From Collybiopsis luxurians FD-317 M1 (lineage: Eukaryota; Basidiomycota; Agaricomycetes; Agaricales; Omphalotaceae), in NCBI GenBank assembly GCA_000827265.1, contig KN834770.1:624104-688103 (forward strand): 64,000 bases of DNA, read 5' to 3'. The notes below the pieces were generated by a model. That model did not search any database and had not been told where the DNA came from. It saw only the letters and a list, made by a program, of their open reading frames with translations. This document shows, in pieces, positions 1 through 10,646 of the stretch (the stretch's first letter is position 1; each line of letters begins with the position of its first letter). The position numbers were made by a program, and so were the translations under genes.

Positions 1-268
1 CGTGTTTGAGGAACACCGAACAGTCAAAGAGTAAGCAGTAGAAAAGAGTGGGAAGGGAGGCTATGCACAAAAGGAAACTCGATTACTCATACCCAAACCA
101 CTTTATACAAACGGCCAATTAGCTAATTGTTGTTATGTCGTATTTCCCTCAACCATTTTTTGAATACAAGTTACTACCCACTGACTGACGGACAATAGCC
201 AACAGAAATAATATCACGTATCCAGTTACAAATGTCATAGTGAGCTGATTGTGCTTCCAAGATCCCCT

Positions 269-1229
269 TCAATATGTCCCCGCGGCCGGTGCGACACTCG
301 CATTCCGCATAATCGCTACACCCGACGACCTATACAAAAATCAGAAACTCACAAATGAGAAATGACAACTCAAAAATCCCATGCATATACCCACGTTCCA
401 ATCCTATCCGCTCCAGCTCTCAGCATTTCCAAACATTTTTCAAACGATCTAATCCCCGCACTAGCCTTTACTTTAACCTTTCCCCCCTTATATCTCACTG
501 TTTTGAATAACTTTATTACATCCTCCTTTGTCGCACCTCCCCCATTAAACCCCGTACAAGTTTTCACAAAGGCCGCTCCAGCTTCAGCAGCGATAAAGGC
601 TCCAGCGACCTTTTCACCGTCGGTAAGCAGGGCAGTTTCTAGGATAACCTTGACCGGGATGGTAGATGATGAAACCGCTTGGACTACTGTATAAATATCG
701 CTGAACACGACGTTGTAATATTGGGACTTGAGCGCCCCAATGTTGATAACCATGTCAATCTCGCGTGCACCGTTTCGAATCGCATCTTGGGCTTCACTAG
801 ATTGGTTCATAGGGAATCATTCAATGATTAAAAAAAAATATAAGGGATGTACAAAGCTTTGACTGCCGTCGTGCAAGCTCCCATAGGAAATCCAATCACC
901 GCACATGGGATTGTAGTACTCGAGCCTCGCAATCTCTTGGCAACTTGTTCAATGTTGGCCCCGTTGACGCAGCACGACTGACTATAAGCAGTGAATTCTT
1001 TGTGAGAAACATGAATTACCTTGAACTGATACTCGAGTGCCTCACTGCATAACTGATCTATTTGCTCTGCTGTAGCATCGGGCTTCAAAAGAGTATGATC
1101 GATGGTAGATGGGAAAAGGTTGTCTGCAGGCTGGGTTATGGAGATAGGAGGAGGCGCTTCGATATCTGAGAACACTTGACCTATCTTCTCATCAATCAGT
1201 GCTTTCCAATGTTCATCCGCTCTGTCCAT
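269..1229 (-). CDS. Deoxyribose-phosphate aldolase (DeoC family)
   Basis: The enzyme cleaves 2-deoxyribose-5-phosphate to glyceraldehyde-3-phosphate and acetaldehyde in deoxynucleoside catabolism; it is expected to be cytosolic. Three exons (1229-853, 796-395, 329-269) splice to 279 codons plus stop, close to the family norm. Family signatures are visible: TIDHTLLKP near the start, VIGFPMGACTTAVKA, the EIDMVINIG block, VKVILET, the FVKTCTGF Schiff-base region with its lysine, VKASAGIRS, and GADRIGTSSGVAIM at the end. The last of these is recovered only by joining the small third exon. Both introns are short GT-AG introns. The ATG at 1229 begins a continuous exon into the conserved core. The next gene upstream on the same strand starts beyond 3.2 kb. 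The assignment is secure; the physiological substrate is inferred from the family. Confidence 0.93.
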
Positions 1230-1380
1230 GCTGGAGGGAAATGGAAAAAACAGAATCAGGTAAAGAAGCGCTCAATAGCGCTTATTCTGAACATAATACA
1301 ACAATAAGTACTCTACAACAATTTTAGTGAGTGCTACTGTACGATGTACTTTTTTGAAACAAAAAATAAACTTTATTCTC

Positions 1381-3276
1381 CTACCTCCTCCGCCACTTAC
1401 TCGTCTCCCTCCTCAATCTCCTTCCGGCCCTCTCTCTTTCTATCTCCCGCCTCTCCACCTCCTCCGGACTAAGCTCCTCCCACCTCGTAGCGTATTCTTC
1501 TGCTTCGGCCCAATCTCGCCAAGCACTTTGTAGAGGTCTGCAATTAAACATTAGCGTAGACGGAAGCATAAATGAAATCAGAACATACTTTGGATACCTC
1601 CCATCCCGTTCCCTCGAGGGCCTCCCCAGGTTTCCAAAACCCAGACCAGTCCGATCTACAATACCCGCTGCTCCACTTTCTGCAGTTCCACTACCACCTC
1701 CAGCAGCCCCAATCGCGCTAACAACACCCCACTCGACAACATCCTTTCTATGTCTACAAAGCTCTTCATGAACCGCACAAGCGATGAGCGGGACCGCTTC
1801 CCCACTCAACCCGAGATCTCGACATAGCTGGACGGAGAACTGTTCTGGAGTGAGAGGAGACAACAGATCCCACTCTATGTGGTCTGTAAGATGGAAGGTG
1901 GCGATTTGAACGTCGATGGAGAGAAGAACGCGACACTCGGGAATAAAGGAAGGAGTGGCAGAATCGACATTCATCTCGCCTTCCGCATTGGCGGTAATGA
2001 TATCCTGACCTTCGTCCTCCTTTTCTTCATCATACAATTCATCTTCATTCTTGCCCCAAGCCTCTTCTTCGAGCTTCCCTATTTCCCCCATCCAGCTTTC
2101 CATCCATGACACCCATGCCTCTCCTCTTGCATCCTCTACCTGCGCCCTAATTTGATTTGCAACCATTTCTGCCCAAGGAGTTGTCGGAATCTCCAAGTCT
2201 TTACAAAATTGATGGGCGAAAACTTCGGGTGTGATTTGTGGGATCCGCGACTGTGCTTGCGAGGGCGAGGATTCGTGAATGTTCCATAGAAACACGTCAC
2301 GAATCCTCAAGCCGGAATCGGGGACGTCAAATTCAACTCTGACTGGAATCAGCAGAGGAGAGGGAGCCGGTGGAGACTTTTCACTGCCGGAGGGATAATT
2401 CGTCCCATAACTCAACCCCAACATTGGACCCGGAACGGCGGCGCTGGCAGCAGTCGATTGGATCGGGTACGACTTTATAAAGTGCGCAGGAGGGACCTGT
2501 CCGAGGTAACTTTGGTCTAAACCTGCGGAGGCATTATCTGCTGGACCTGACTGCGATTGAAAGTTGACATTTCGACTACTGGGTCTTCCGGCGGCCCTTG
2601 CGGCTCTGGATCCAACAAAGTCGCCATCTGTAACGTCGTTATCCAGGGCACCGGCGTCTGGTGTATGATCCTTGTCTTTTTCATCGTCTTCATCTTCGTC
2701 TTCATCGTCCAGCTCGGCATAGTTGATAGTGGGTCGCGAACGACGGGAAGATGCGCGTGTTGGTTGAGCAAACGATGTTGCTGGTGTAAGAATGGGCTGG
2801 AATGACGAGGTGGTGGTGGTGGTGGTGTTGTGTTCGGAGCTGCTGCCGGGAAATATGGTGGGTTGAACAAGGAGAGTACTACCGGTACGAAGGCGGGATG
2901 CATATGAGGTGCGATAACCCTGAGCTGAGGCAGAAATTGCGGTTGGATTTTGTTGAATTTGGGTTGTTGTTGAAGGAGGAACTGTAGCTGGTACAATATG
3001 CTGAGTAGTAGTAGTAATTTGACTATAAGGGTTATAAACTGGCTGATAACCAGGCGGGGCGAGTCTCAAGAAGGGTGTAGAGCTCGGCTGAGGAGTTGCT
3101 GAATACCTGGTACGGGTTGTTGCTGGAGTTCGAGATGGCGCGGGTTGTACAGCGCGATTGTAAAGCTGAAAAAAGGAATAAAATCAGCAATTATAGTAGA
3201 CTATCAAATCACATACATCTTTAATACTCTGCTGAAGCTGATCGTCCGACATTGCGCTGAATTCTGTTGCGCTCAT
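1381..3276 (-). CDS. SNF5/SMARCB1/Sfh1-family chromatin remodelling subunit
   Basis: This is the core SNF5-type subunit of a SWI/SNF or RSC ATP-dependent nucleosome remodeller, acting in the nucleus. A first exon (MSATEFSAMSDD..., from 3276) joins through a GTATGT...CAG intron to a long exon. A second intron near 1537-1588 is a multiple of three and so is hidden in an uninterrupted frame. After a low-complexity Gln/Thr/Ser-rich N-terminus with an acidic DEDEDEDDEKD run come the two SNF5 repeats. The first starts at VEFDVPDSGLRIRDVFLWN and continues through FAHQFCKDLEIP. The second holds HLTDHIEWDLLSPLTPEQF and LCRDLGLSGEAV. The tail is highly basic and charged (RREIERERAGRRLRRE). It is divergent from the gene starting at 3355, with only 78 bp between the start codons. 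Whether it is the SWI/SNF or the RSC paralogue cannot be decided here. Confidence 0.88.
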
Positions 3277-3354
3277 TTTTCAAGGAAATAATTACTTGTC
3301 TCGACGCGTTCAAAGTTTAACGCCCGAAAACCTCCCAGCGCCAATTGCCTTTAC
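3277..3354. promoter_or_regulatory. Compact divergent promoter
   Basis: Only 78 bp separate the start codon of the SNF5-family gene (minus strand) from the first in-frame ATG of the DnaJC28-like gene (plus strand). The two 5' untranslated regions and both core promoters must therefore share or overlap this interval. I see no clear TATA box. An in-frame stop at 3289 limits upstream extension of the plus-strand exon. Confidence 0.6.
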
Positions 3355-4787
3355 ATGCAACCGCGACCACCCTTGGCCAAATTCATACCCAAAAGACTTG
3401 ACTCTTTTCGAAACTATAGTACCCCTAAGGCCAGCGATAAACTATTCGCTGATGCAGCTCGAGAGGAGGCTCAAGGCGAAACCGTCCGACCAAAGTCGGC
3501 ATATCTCCAGGCTCTAGAAGAGAAACATGAAAATTGGACTGGAGATGAAAATATACAGGATGCCGTGCTTCGAATGCTTGTAGACAAGTACAAGCCACTC
3601 AGGAGTGGGACTGTCAATACGGCGGAGCAAAAGCTCAAACAGACTCCTCCCAGGGTTACCACTTCGTTTACTAAACCATCTTCTGGTTCTTGGGCGACCG
3701 AATCCCTGTTGCCATCGTCCGACCTTCATCGGCCATGGCACACCCAATTTAAGGCGCCTTCGCACCTCGTCTCTTCAATTAAACATGCAAACCTTCCGCC
3801 CCCTCCTCTTCCGCGGGTAGTTTCTACCCCAACAGACGACAAGGCGAAGAGAAAAGAGCGGGAACTCATGAAACGCACAGAACAGGCCGGGAGGCTGGGT
3901 AAGGCTAAGGAATCGACTTTGGATTACCGGCTCGGGCTGAAATCCAAGAGTCTGAATGGAGATCAGCCACCTTTGGGTGGAAGACCTAATCCCGTGAGCA
4001 TGAGAGGCTGGACGAGTTTGATTGAAGACAAGATCGAGGTATGCATCTTTCTTTTGAATATTGGATCTCTTCTCAGTGTATTTGTTAGAAAGCTCGTAGC
4101 GCCGGCCTCTTTAATAATATCAAAGGGCGTGGCCAGCCTCTGGTTCAAGCAGTGGAGGAAAGAAACCCATTCATTGGTCGCGAAGAGTTTCTTATGAACC
4201 GCATTCTACAAAGAAACGAAGCCGCTCCCCCTTGGGTAGATCTCCAAAGCGGTATGCCGTAATGCCTTCTACTCTGCTCTTTCCTATATCCATCTTTCTT
4301 TACAGAACTAGACACAGCCGTGACAACCTTCCGCGAGCTCTTGCGCCAATCTTACACTCGTCGCGTCGTACGAAGCATGACAACCTTACATCCTGCAGCG
4401 TTCTTAGCCACTCGGATAACTCTGCAAGACATCAAAGCGCATCGTGATCCCGAGTGGGAAGAGCAAGAACGAACATACCACAACCTCTCCATCGAAGAAA
4501 TCAATGCTCTAGTTCGCAAATATAACGGTGTCGCTCCGTATGCAGTGCGAAGGACGTACTACATACGCAATGTAGAGATCGGGAGACTGTATGAAGAGTG
4601 TGCGGAAGATATTTTAAAAGCGATTAGAGAGAGAGTAGATGGATCGGGTTCGACTGGAAATTCGCGTAAAGTCTCGACAAGTTCAAGTTCGGCGACGGAT
4701 TTAGATGATGGATTTATGAGCTTGAGGGATCTGCTATTCGGCTGGGCAGATAAGATACTTGCGAGATGGAGTCGTAAGGATAAATAA
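3355..4787 (+). CDS. DnaJ homologue subfamily C member 28-like protein (DUF1992), probably mitochondrial
   Basis: Three exons join through a GTATGC...TTAG intron near 4029-4089 and a GTATGC...ACAG intron near 4253-4305. The N-terminus (MQPRPPLAKFIPKRLDSFRN...) is basic, hydroxylated and free of acidic residues, like a mitochondrial presequence. The middle holds the DUF1992 block: GGRPNPVSMRGWTSLIEDKIE, then across the intron KARSAGLFNNIKGRGQPL, NPFIGREEFLMNRIL and PPWVDLQSELDTAV. The C-terminus is an alpha-helical arm with NLSIEEINALVRKYNGVAP. I see no J domain with an HPD motif, so the name refers to the conserved domain only. Molecular function is not established for this family. An in-frame stop at 3289 and no earlier ATG support the chosen start. 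COQ3 follows 81 bp downstream on the same strand. Confidence 0.82.
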
Positions 4788-4868
4788 TGTGTACTAGAAC
4801 ACGCTTTAGAATTGTACAAATATTGTAGTAGTCGAGCGCCTATTTACGCGCGCGCGGTTCCTTCTTGA

Positions 4869-5873
4869 ATGCTTCCAACACGTCTCCTTCGCTCTTCCAC
4901 CATTAATGCCAGCGAAATCGCGCATTTTTCGAGACTCTCAGCGGAATGGTGGAACGAAAGAGGGGAATTTTCTTTTTTGCACCAAATGAATCCCGTTCGA
5001 ATGCAATTTATCCGTGAAAAACTCACTGAAACGGCGTACGACGAGTTACCCGAGGAAGCGGTGAATGCAAGAAATGTCAAAATTTTGGAAGGACTGGATG
5101 TATTAGATGTGGGATGTGGAGGCGGCCTATTATCTGAAGTTAGAGCTACAATTTCGGGCCTTTTGCAATCTGACCAATGTGATTTGAGTAGAGTCTCGCG
5201 CGTTTGGGGGCACGCACAACTGGAATTGATGCATCAGAATCTAATATAGCTATCGCAAAACATCATGCTTCATTGGATTCTCGCTTGTCGCAGAATTTGA
5301 CTTATGAACATGCCCCCGCCGAGTCCTTATTACAAGATCCCAAACGATACGACGTCGTTTGTTCTATGGAAGTCCTCGAACACGTCGATAATCCTGCCAT
5401 GTTCCTCAAGACTTGTGCTGAATTACTAAAGGTCTATCCTGCTTATAACGCCCCTTTCTTGACATTTAACGTGTACTTCTTAGCCTTCAGGCCATCTGTT
5501 CCTATCAACAATATCACGCACACCTCTATCCTACTTCTTAACAATCTTAATGGCCGAAAAGGTCCTCCGCCGAGTCTCAGACGGTACACATACATACTCC
5601 AAATTCATCAATCCCTCTGAGCTGCTGGAATTCTTTCAAAAGTATCGCTCACCCTCTCCAGCGGCTGAAGACCAAGCTACCCAGATTCGCCCGTGGATAA
5701 CTCGTCTTTACAATGGAGAACCTACACGAAAAGAGGCGGAGATTCGAGGAATGATTTATAATCCTCTCTCGGCCAGCTGGATACTTGCTCCAAGAGGGGC
5801 ATGGGGGGCAACGGAATGTAACTACCTTTTCTGGGTTCGAAAGCCTGCTTTGATAGACGCTATATCTTCGTGA
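4869..5873 (+). CDS. COQ3: Ubiquinone biosynthesis O-methyltransferase COQ3
   Basis: This is the SAM-dependent methyltransferase performing both O-methylations of the coenzyme Q ring in the mitochondrial matrix, on the CoQ synthome. Three exons join by a GTTAGA...TAG intron (about 5139-5188) and a GTCTAT...TTAG intron (about 5431-5485). The joined protein carries EIAHFSRLSAEWWNERGEF, LHQMNPVRMQFI, the SAM-binding glycine motif VLDVGCGGGLLSE, TGIDASESNIAIAK, the post-I motif VVCSMEVLEHVDNP, then KPSGHLFLSTISRTPLSY. The C-terminal half has HTYSKFINPSEL and ECNYLFWVRK. The short N-terminus MLPTRLLRSSTINAS is arginine and serine rich, consistent with mitochondrial import. Length and motif order match the UbiG/COQ3 family. 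It lies 81 bp after the DUF1992 gene on the same strand; both products are probably mitochondrial. Confidence 0.92.
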
Positions 5874-7814
5874 TTCTGATGGCGAAAGTGAAGGATCCTT
5901 TTTCCAGTGTCGGTGCTCTGATTTGTGCTCTGCTTGTTTGGACTGACATGAAGTCCCAAAAGTATCAAGTCTGGCATGGACACCCCTCTTATACTCATTT
6001 TCCTCCAAATTAGAACTATTAATATCCATATCATAGTAGCGAATAGAACTGTGTGTTAGCAAGGGCGGCCGTGTCAGAGTTCGAGAGCACTCTTGCCATG
6101 GTCGCCTGCATGTGGTCAGCACCTCGAAAGCGAATGCGCTGGGTCAGGCAAATCTAACCCACTATGATTGGCGCAGCTGGCTTTGCTTACCCGCCAAGTG
6201 GAGACGTACGAGCGAAGCCGGTCGGGGACATTGAGATCCTGGTGTAAGGGGGCATTGTGTGATGACGGACTCGAACGAGGCGGAAACAACTAATGGGCAC
6301 CGTTCTTTTTGCCAGCCACTAACATGACACTTGCGCGTTAGTGGCGTGTGATTTGCTTACATATGGGGGTACCCATACACGAAGCGAGCTTTGGGATGAG
6401 TTTTGCTCTTTTGCTCAGGACAGACTCAGAAGAAATCACCAAATAATTTCGAGGAGCATATCACTGTAGTTGTAGGACCTCAGCTACATGTGAATGCATT
6501 GCAAATGGAGCTTCTAGCACAGAACGAAAGGTTAGCAGTCCGCTCGCAATGCTCGAAGCTTCTGGTTCTTCCGAAATGCTCTCCGACACTGTTTGATTGT
6601 CGTGGTGAGTGCTCCAGGTGTTATGCACTCCGTAGAGAACTCAACGAGTACTAGTCACACTTACCGAAGCCGACTATACCATACCAGGAAAATGTAACTA
6701 GTAGTTTTTGAGTTTGCTACGTAGTGCATGTTACTCGGAGCACTTACGGTCGTAATTTTATCCAGAATTGGACAGTTGTTGGATGGCGAAAAACCAGAAG
6801 CTTCAAGCTATGATTCACATTCAAGCGAGCGAACTGCTAAGAACCCAGTAGTGTTGTGCTATTGGATGTAGAGTTATGTGAAAGGTCAATCTGGAACATA
6901 CATCTCAATCGTTCTGGGAGAAGTTAGAGCAATTAGGCGCCCAAAATATTTATTCTTCTTCTGTTCTGGCGCTAACAACGATTCTGCGGCATAGTGGCTT
7001 CGAGGTTCACATTTTTACCCAATCTCAAAATTGTTCATTAGAGCTCTCTCGAATGAATGAGATATTGCTTATGAAAATTGATCAGAAAGAGATACGCCCC
7101 GGCCCCCGATCTGACTGTGGAAATGCTGTTCAAATAAAGATTTGACCCGTGAACCTCTAGCCTCATATAAACCCTTGCACTAATAATTCCTTAGCATGTA
7201 CCAGAACAAGAATATGGGCAAATTACTACGAATTTATTATTAGGTACATGGCGCATCGAGGTCAGGTCGAGGTAGGCAGGTTAGCCTAAGTGCCGAAATT
7301 TTGGCAAGGGCAGCCTGAGTTTCGACTTTGCGTGCTGCCAAAATGGGGATGCAGCTCTGAGGAATATGAGCAAGATTGGAATGCCGCCATTTTCGGAGCC
7401 GTTCCTCGAATTGACCTTGCAAGAAGTGAGCAGTTTTTTTTTTCGGTTTGGCCCCCAGTCTTCTCGCTCAACATTGAACGCGTCAGCTACGTGACAGAGA
7501 CACTAAAGTACATTAAATCCCAGCCGCTTTTAACTTGCCGCTAGGGATCGAAATTTTCCTAGCTCTGAATCGACAGTAGCAATGGACGATCCGTAGTGTC
7601 GCGTTACTTTTTTCTCGAGGACTTCTGTGATGTCAAGCGGTAGGTCAAAAATTTTACTCACCGAGATTTCACGCCCTCTACGCAAGAACCCAATTCGAGT
7701 TATAATCATCTATTCTCGATAGTATAAAGGTATCACCTACCATAGAAGCGATTGCCAACTCGACACCTTGCACTTCGCACATTCGGTGGCTACCAAATTT
7801 CTCAGTGATACAAC
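5874..7814. other. Gene-poor intergenic stretch
   Basis: About 1.9 kb separates COQ3 from the 706-aa gene. Short open frames (for example 6403-6654 and 7290-7544) show no recognisable domain, signal peptide or convincing splice structure. I found no tRNA-like T-arm and no transposon termini. The only discrete structures noted are a 9-bp perfect inverted repeat at 6315-6345 and a TATA-like element at 7723-7730 belonging to the next gene. Confidence 0.5.
7723..7730 (+). promoter_or_regulatory. TATA-like element of the 706-aa gene
   Basis: TATAAAGG lies 85 bp upstream of the ATG at 7815, a normal position for a fungal TATA box driving a short leader. Confidence 0.45.
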
Positions 7815-10457
7815 ATGGCAGACATTTCAAAGCAAGTTCAGCTCGAGGACGCAGCAGTGAGACGCGCCGGAGAGATATCCACTAAAATCCGGGAAGCCCT
7901 TCGTAATGCGTTGCCTGCCCCACCTGAACAATTCTTCACGGTCATGGTACCTGGCAAAGTCGTTGACTTTGATGTAAGTTTTTCTCTAGTGTCGTGCTTC
8001 TTCACTGGTTGACAAGCAATCCCATAGGAATATATGACCCCCAGTGATGTGACCTCGTTGCTTCCTACTAGGGTTGAGCTCGCGCAAGCACGACTCTGTG
8101 ATGATATGCCCGCCTTGGCGGCGGTCCAGCTTGGTCCTACTGGCCGGTCAGTGGCTAGGAGTTATGCTACTGCAATTAGCAAATTCGTTCCCTCTGGCAA
8201 GTCCCCGAAGATTTTGACGACTCTCAAGCTGACAGTGTGTCATAGGTAGTACAATCGGCGTTGATGAAGGGAGCACTGCACCTCTTACTGAACAGCAGAA
8301 ACGGTACAAGCAGGCTATGGCGCTCCTCTCGGCCGAAGTACCGAACAAAGATGGACATACGCTTGTGGAACTGTACACCATCAAACAGAGAGCATACACT
8401 GATGCAGTCTCGGCCAAAACAAAAGCGTTCGACGACGCAATGATAATTGCACAAAAGGATCCTGCGAACAAAACCGGTGAACAGGTTCGTGCTGCGTACG
8501 ACCGCTGGGTCCAAGAGAATTCTCGGGCCTATCGCAACTCAGTCCAAGCGGCTTACATGGACTGGGTCATCATGGGCAAGAAGGAAGAAGTTGAATACTG
8601 GTTCTCCGTTGTAGACCAAGACTCTGCTTTGGCACGAGTCGAGCAGAGCAAGGTGCGCTCACCATAGTAGTTTCGTTGACTCGACGCTGAAAGCCGCTCA
8701 ACCAGGAAACCATGCGTTGGGCCATCGTTCAAGACTCTGACGGTTCAGGTGAGTATCAAAAGGTCGTTTTAACACCTTCGAACTGGTACGTCAAAAGAGC
8801 TCTTCGGACTACCACAGTAATCTAAATGACCAACAGGGCAAATCTATGCAGGAAGAAGATTCAGAGTGGCTCGAACAAGACTAGGACTGTCGAGTGGTAT
8901 ACCTTTGAGATCTCTCGCCTCGAGAAGCAAAATCAGATGCTCGAGGTGCTCAAGTCGGTAAGAACATTTTTCCTAGTGACAGCGACATCGTGCTTATGAA
9001 GAGCACTTGTAAACTAGAGTCCCCCTTCGTTCCAGGTTAATAAGGCGAACGAGGAGGATATTAAAAAGGCCGAACAAGAACTGAACGATGCCCTGGCGAA
9101 TGCACTTAAAGCTGAACAAACTCTGAAGGCGACGCCTCCTGTGTGAGCTGAATAAATTCATAAGGTCAAAGCTATGCGACTGATTGCATGCCGCAGGGGT
9201 CCAAAGCCCAAGGCTGAAGCTGACCAAGCCAAATGGCAGGAAGCGGATACTGCTAGAAAGAATGCGGTGCAAGCAAACGACACCGCTCAACAGGCTCTCG
9301 CCAAAGCAAGAGAATCGTATGACAAGGTCAAAATTTCAGATTTAACTTCTGAAAGTCGGGAGGCGCAAAACAGCATGTTTACGGATATGGCGAAGGACGA
9401 CGGCGGATTCATTAAAACACAGATAGACGCAAACAAGAGAACGATTGAAGAGTATACACAGGCAAAGGTGGAGCTCCATAAACAGAGCGGTACTGGTACT
9501 GGAGCTTCTGCAGCTATCAAGGAGATCTCGGATGATATGGGTATTCCGAAAGCCCTCCCAGATCCCACAACTCCACCCAGTGCCGATGAGGACTACTTTA
9601 CTGCAATCGCAGTCGAGGTCTCGTCCTCGTCGGAAAGTAAGTCATCGAAGGAGGAAGCGAGCAGCATGTCTTTTGGTGCATCCGCCTCCTACGGTTTCAA
9701 CAAAGTGTCTGTCAGCCATTCGCAGTCTCAGGCGCACGCAGAGGCTCAGAGTGAACTTGAGAATGCTTCAGTCAAAGTGTCGTTTGAGTGCATGCGTGTG
9801 GATATTACCCGTCCATGGCTTCGAACTGAACTCTTCTACGATGAGGATCTGGTTCTTGGCCCGAGCAGTCCTCAGTGAGTGGCTGACCATTTTCCAGCTG
9901 TTTCACTCACTTAATCTGTCATTTTTTAATCTGTCATTTTTTAATGCAGCATCTCACCGGGATTTGCGAAGCTGGCTGCTCTTCTTGAAGGAACTTGGAA
10001 GAGTGAGGATAATGCTAGTACAAGTGTTGAGGAAGAACTTGCACGATACAACCTTTTCCCAATGATTCCAACTGGTATGTTTATTAAATTCTTAAAAGTT
10101 TGCGATTATTGATTTTCCTTTGCAGCCTTTTTGGTAGCGTGCAACGTCGTGCTTGAAATTTCAGGAAGCACCTCTAAATTACAGACGATGTTCAACACAT
10201 CCAGTAGCGCTTCTTCCGCGAGCGTTTCCGTCGGCTTTGGTCCTTTCCGGGCTTCTGGGAGCGCCAGCTACTCCCACTCTAAAACGGAAGCGTCTTCGAA
10301 GTGCGAGTCGACTGCCTCTGGCTGCCGGTGAGTATTCATTTTTTTTCCACACTGACACTCTTCCGCTTAATACAAATGTTATAGTATCTCTATCGAGTCT
10401 CCTCAGATTATTGGCTGGATTTCAGAGATGATTCCAGCGTTGCCGCGTCTGAAGTAA
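7815..10457 (+). CDS. Unrecognised 706-aa, 10-exon protein (lineage-specific hypothetical)
   Basis: I do not recognise a named domain. Exons are 7815-7973, 8028-8196, 8246-8652, 8706-8785, 8837-8957, 9036-9142, 9197-9874, 9950-10074, 10126-10327 and 10385-10457. They sum to 2121 nt, in frame, ending in a TAA. There is no signal peptide or membrane segment. An N-terminal helical region leads to YQKVVLTPSNW and a WYTFEISRLEKQ segment. An Ala/Lys/Glu/Gln-rich stretch (exons 6-7) looks like a coiled coil. Next comes a Ser-rich alternating segment (SMSFGASASYGFNKVSVSHS), then VDITRPWLRTELFYDEDL with ISPGFAKL. A second Ser-rich alternating segment (VSVGFGPFRASGSASYSHS) and a C-terminal IGWISEMIPALPRLK close the protein. 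The intron at 8197-8245 is most simply a GC-AG intron. Function is unknown; I recall similar uncharacterised proteins in mushroom genomes, at low certainty. Confidence 0.75.
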
Positions 10458-10646
10458 CGGTATAATTCACGTTGTAGCTTTATTTATGGTTCATTTCTTA
10501 TTTATGTGATAACTCGTGGTATTTTGTCATGGGCGCTAAAATTATTGCGTATAACTCGTTCTGGTACTTTCTTGGGTTTTCTGGGCTCAGCCTGTATATT
10601 ATAAATTTCTCTAAATTATTTTGCTCCCTCCTTTGTCGACTCTGTT

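Noticed and set aside
362..694. 110-codon plus-strand frame opposite the first gene
   Set aside because: It is antisense to the clearly conserved aldolase exon and has no recognisable content.
10458..10646. Possible heat-shock elements (clusters of TTC/GAA-like triplets) upstream of Hsp78
   Set aside because: No properly spaced nGAAnnTTCnnGAAn array could be found by eye; the matches are imperfect.
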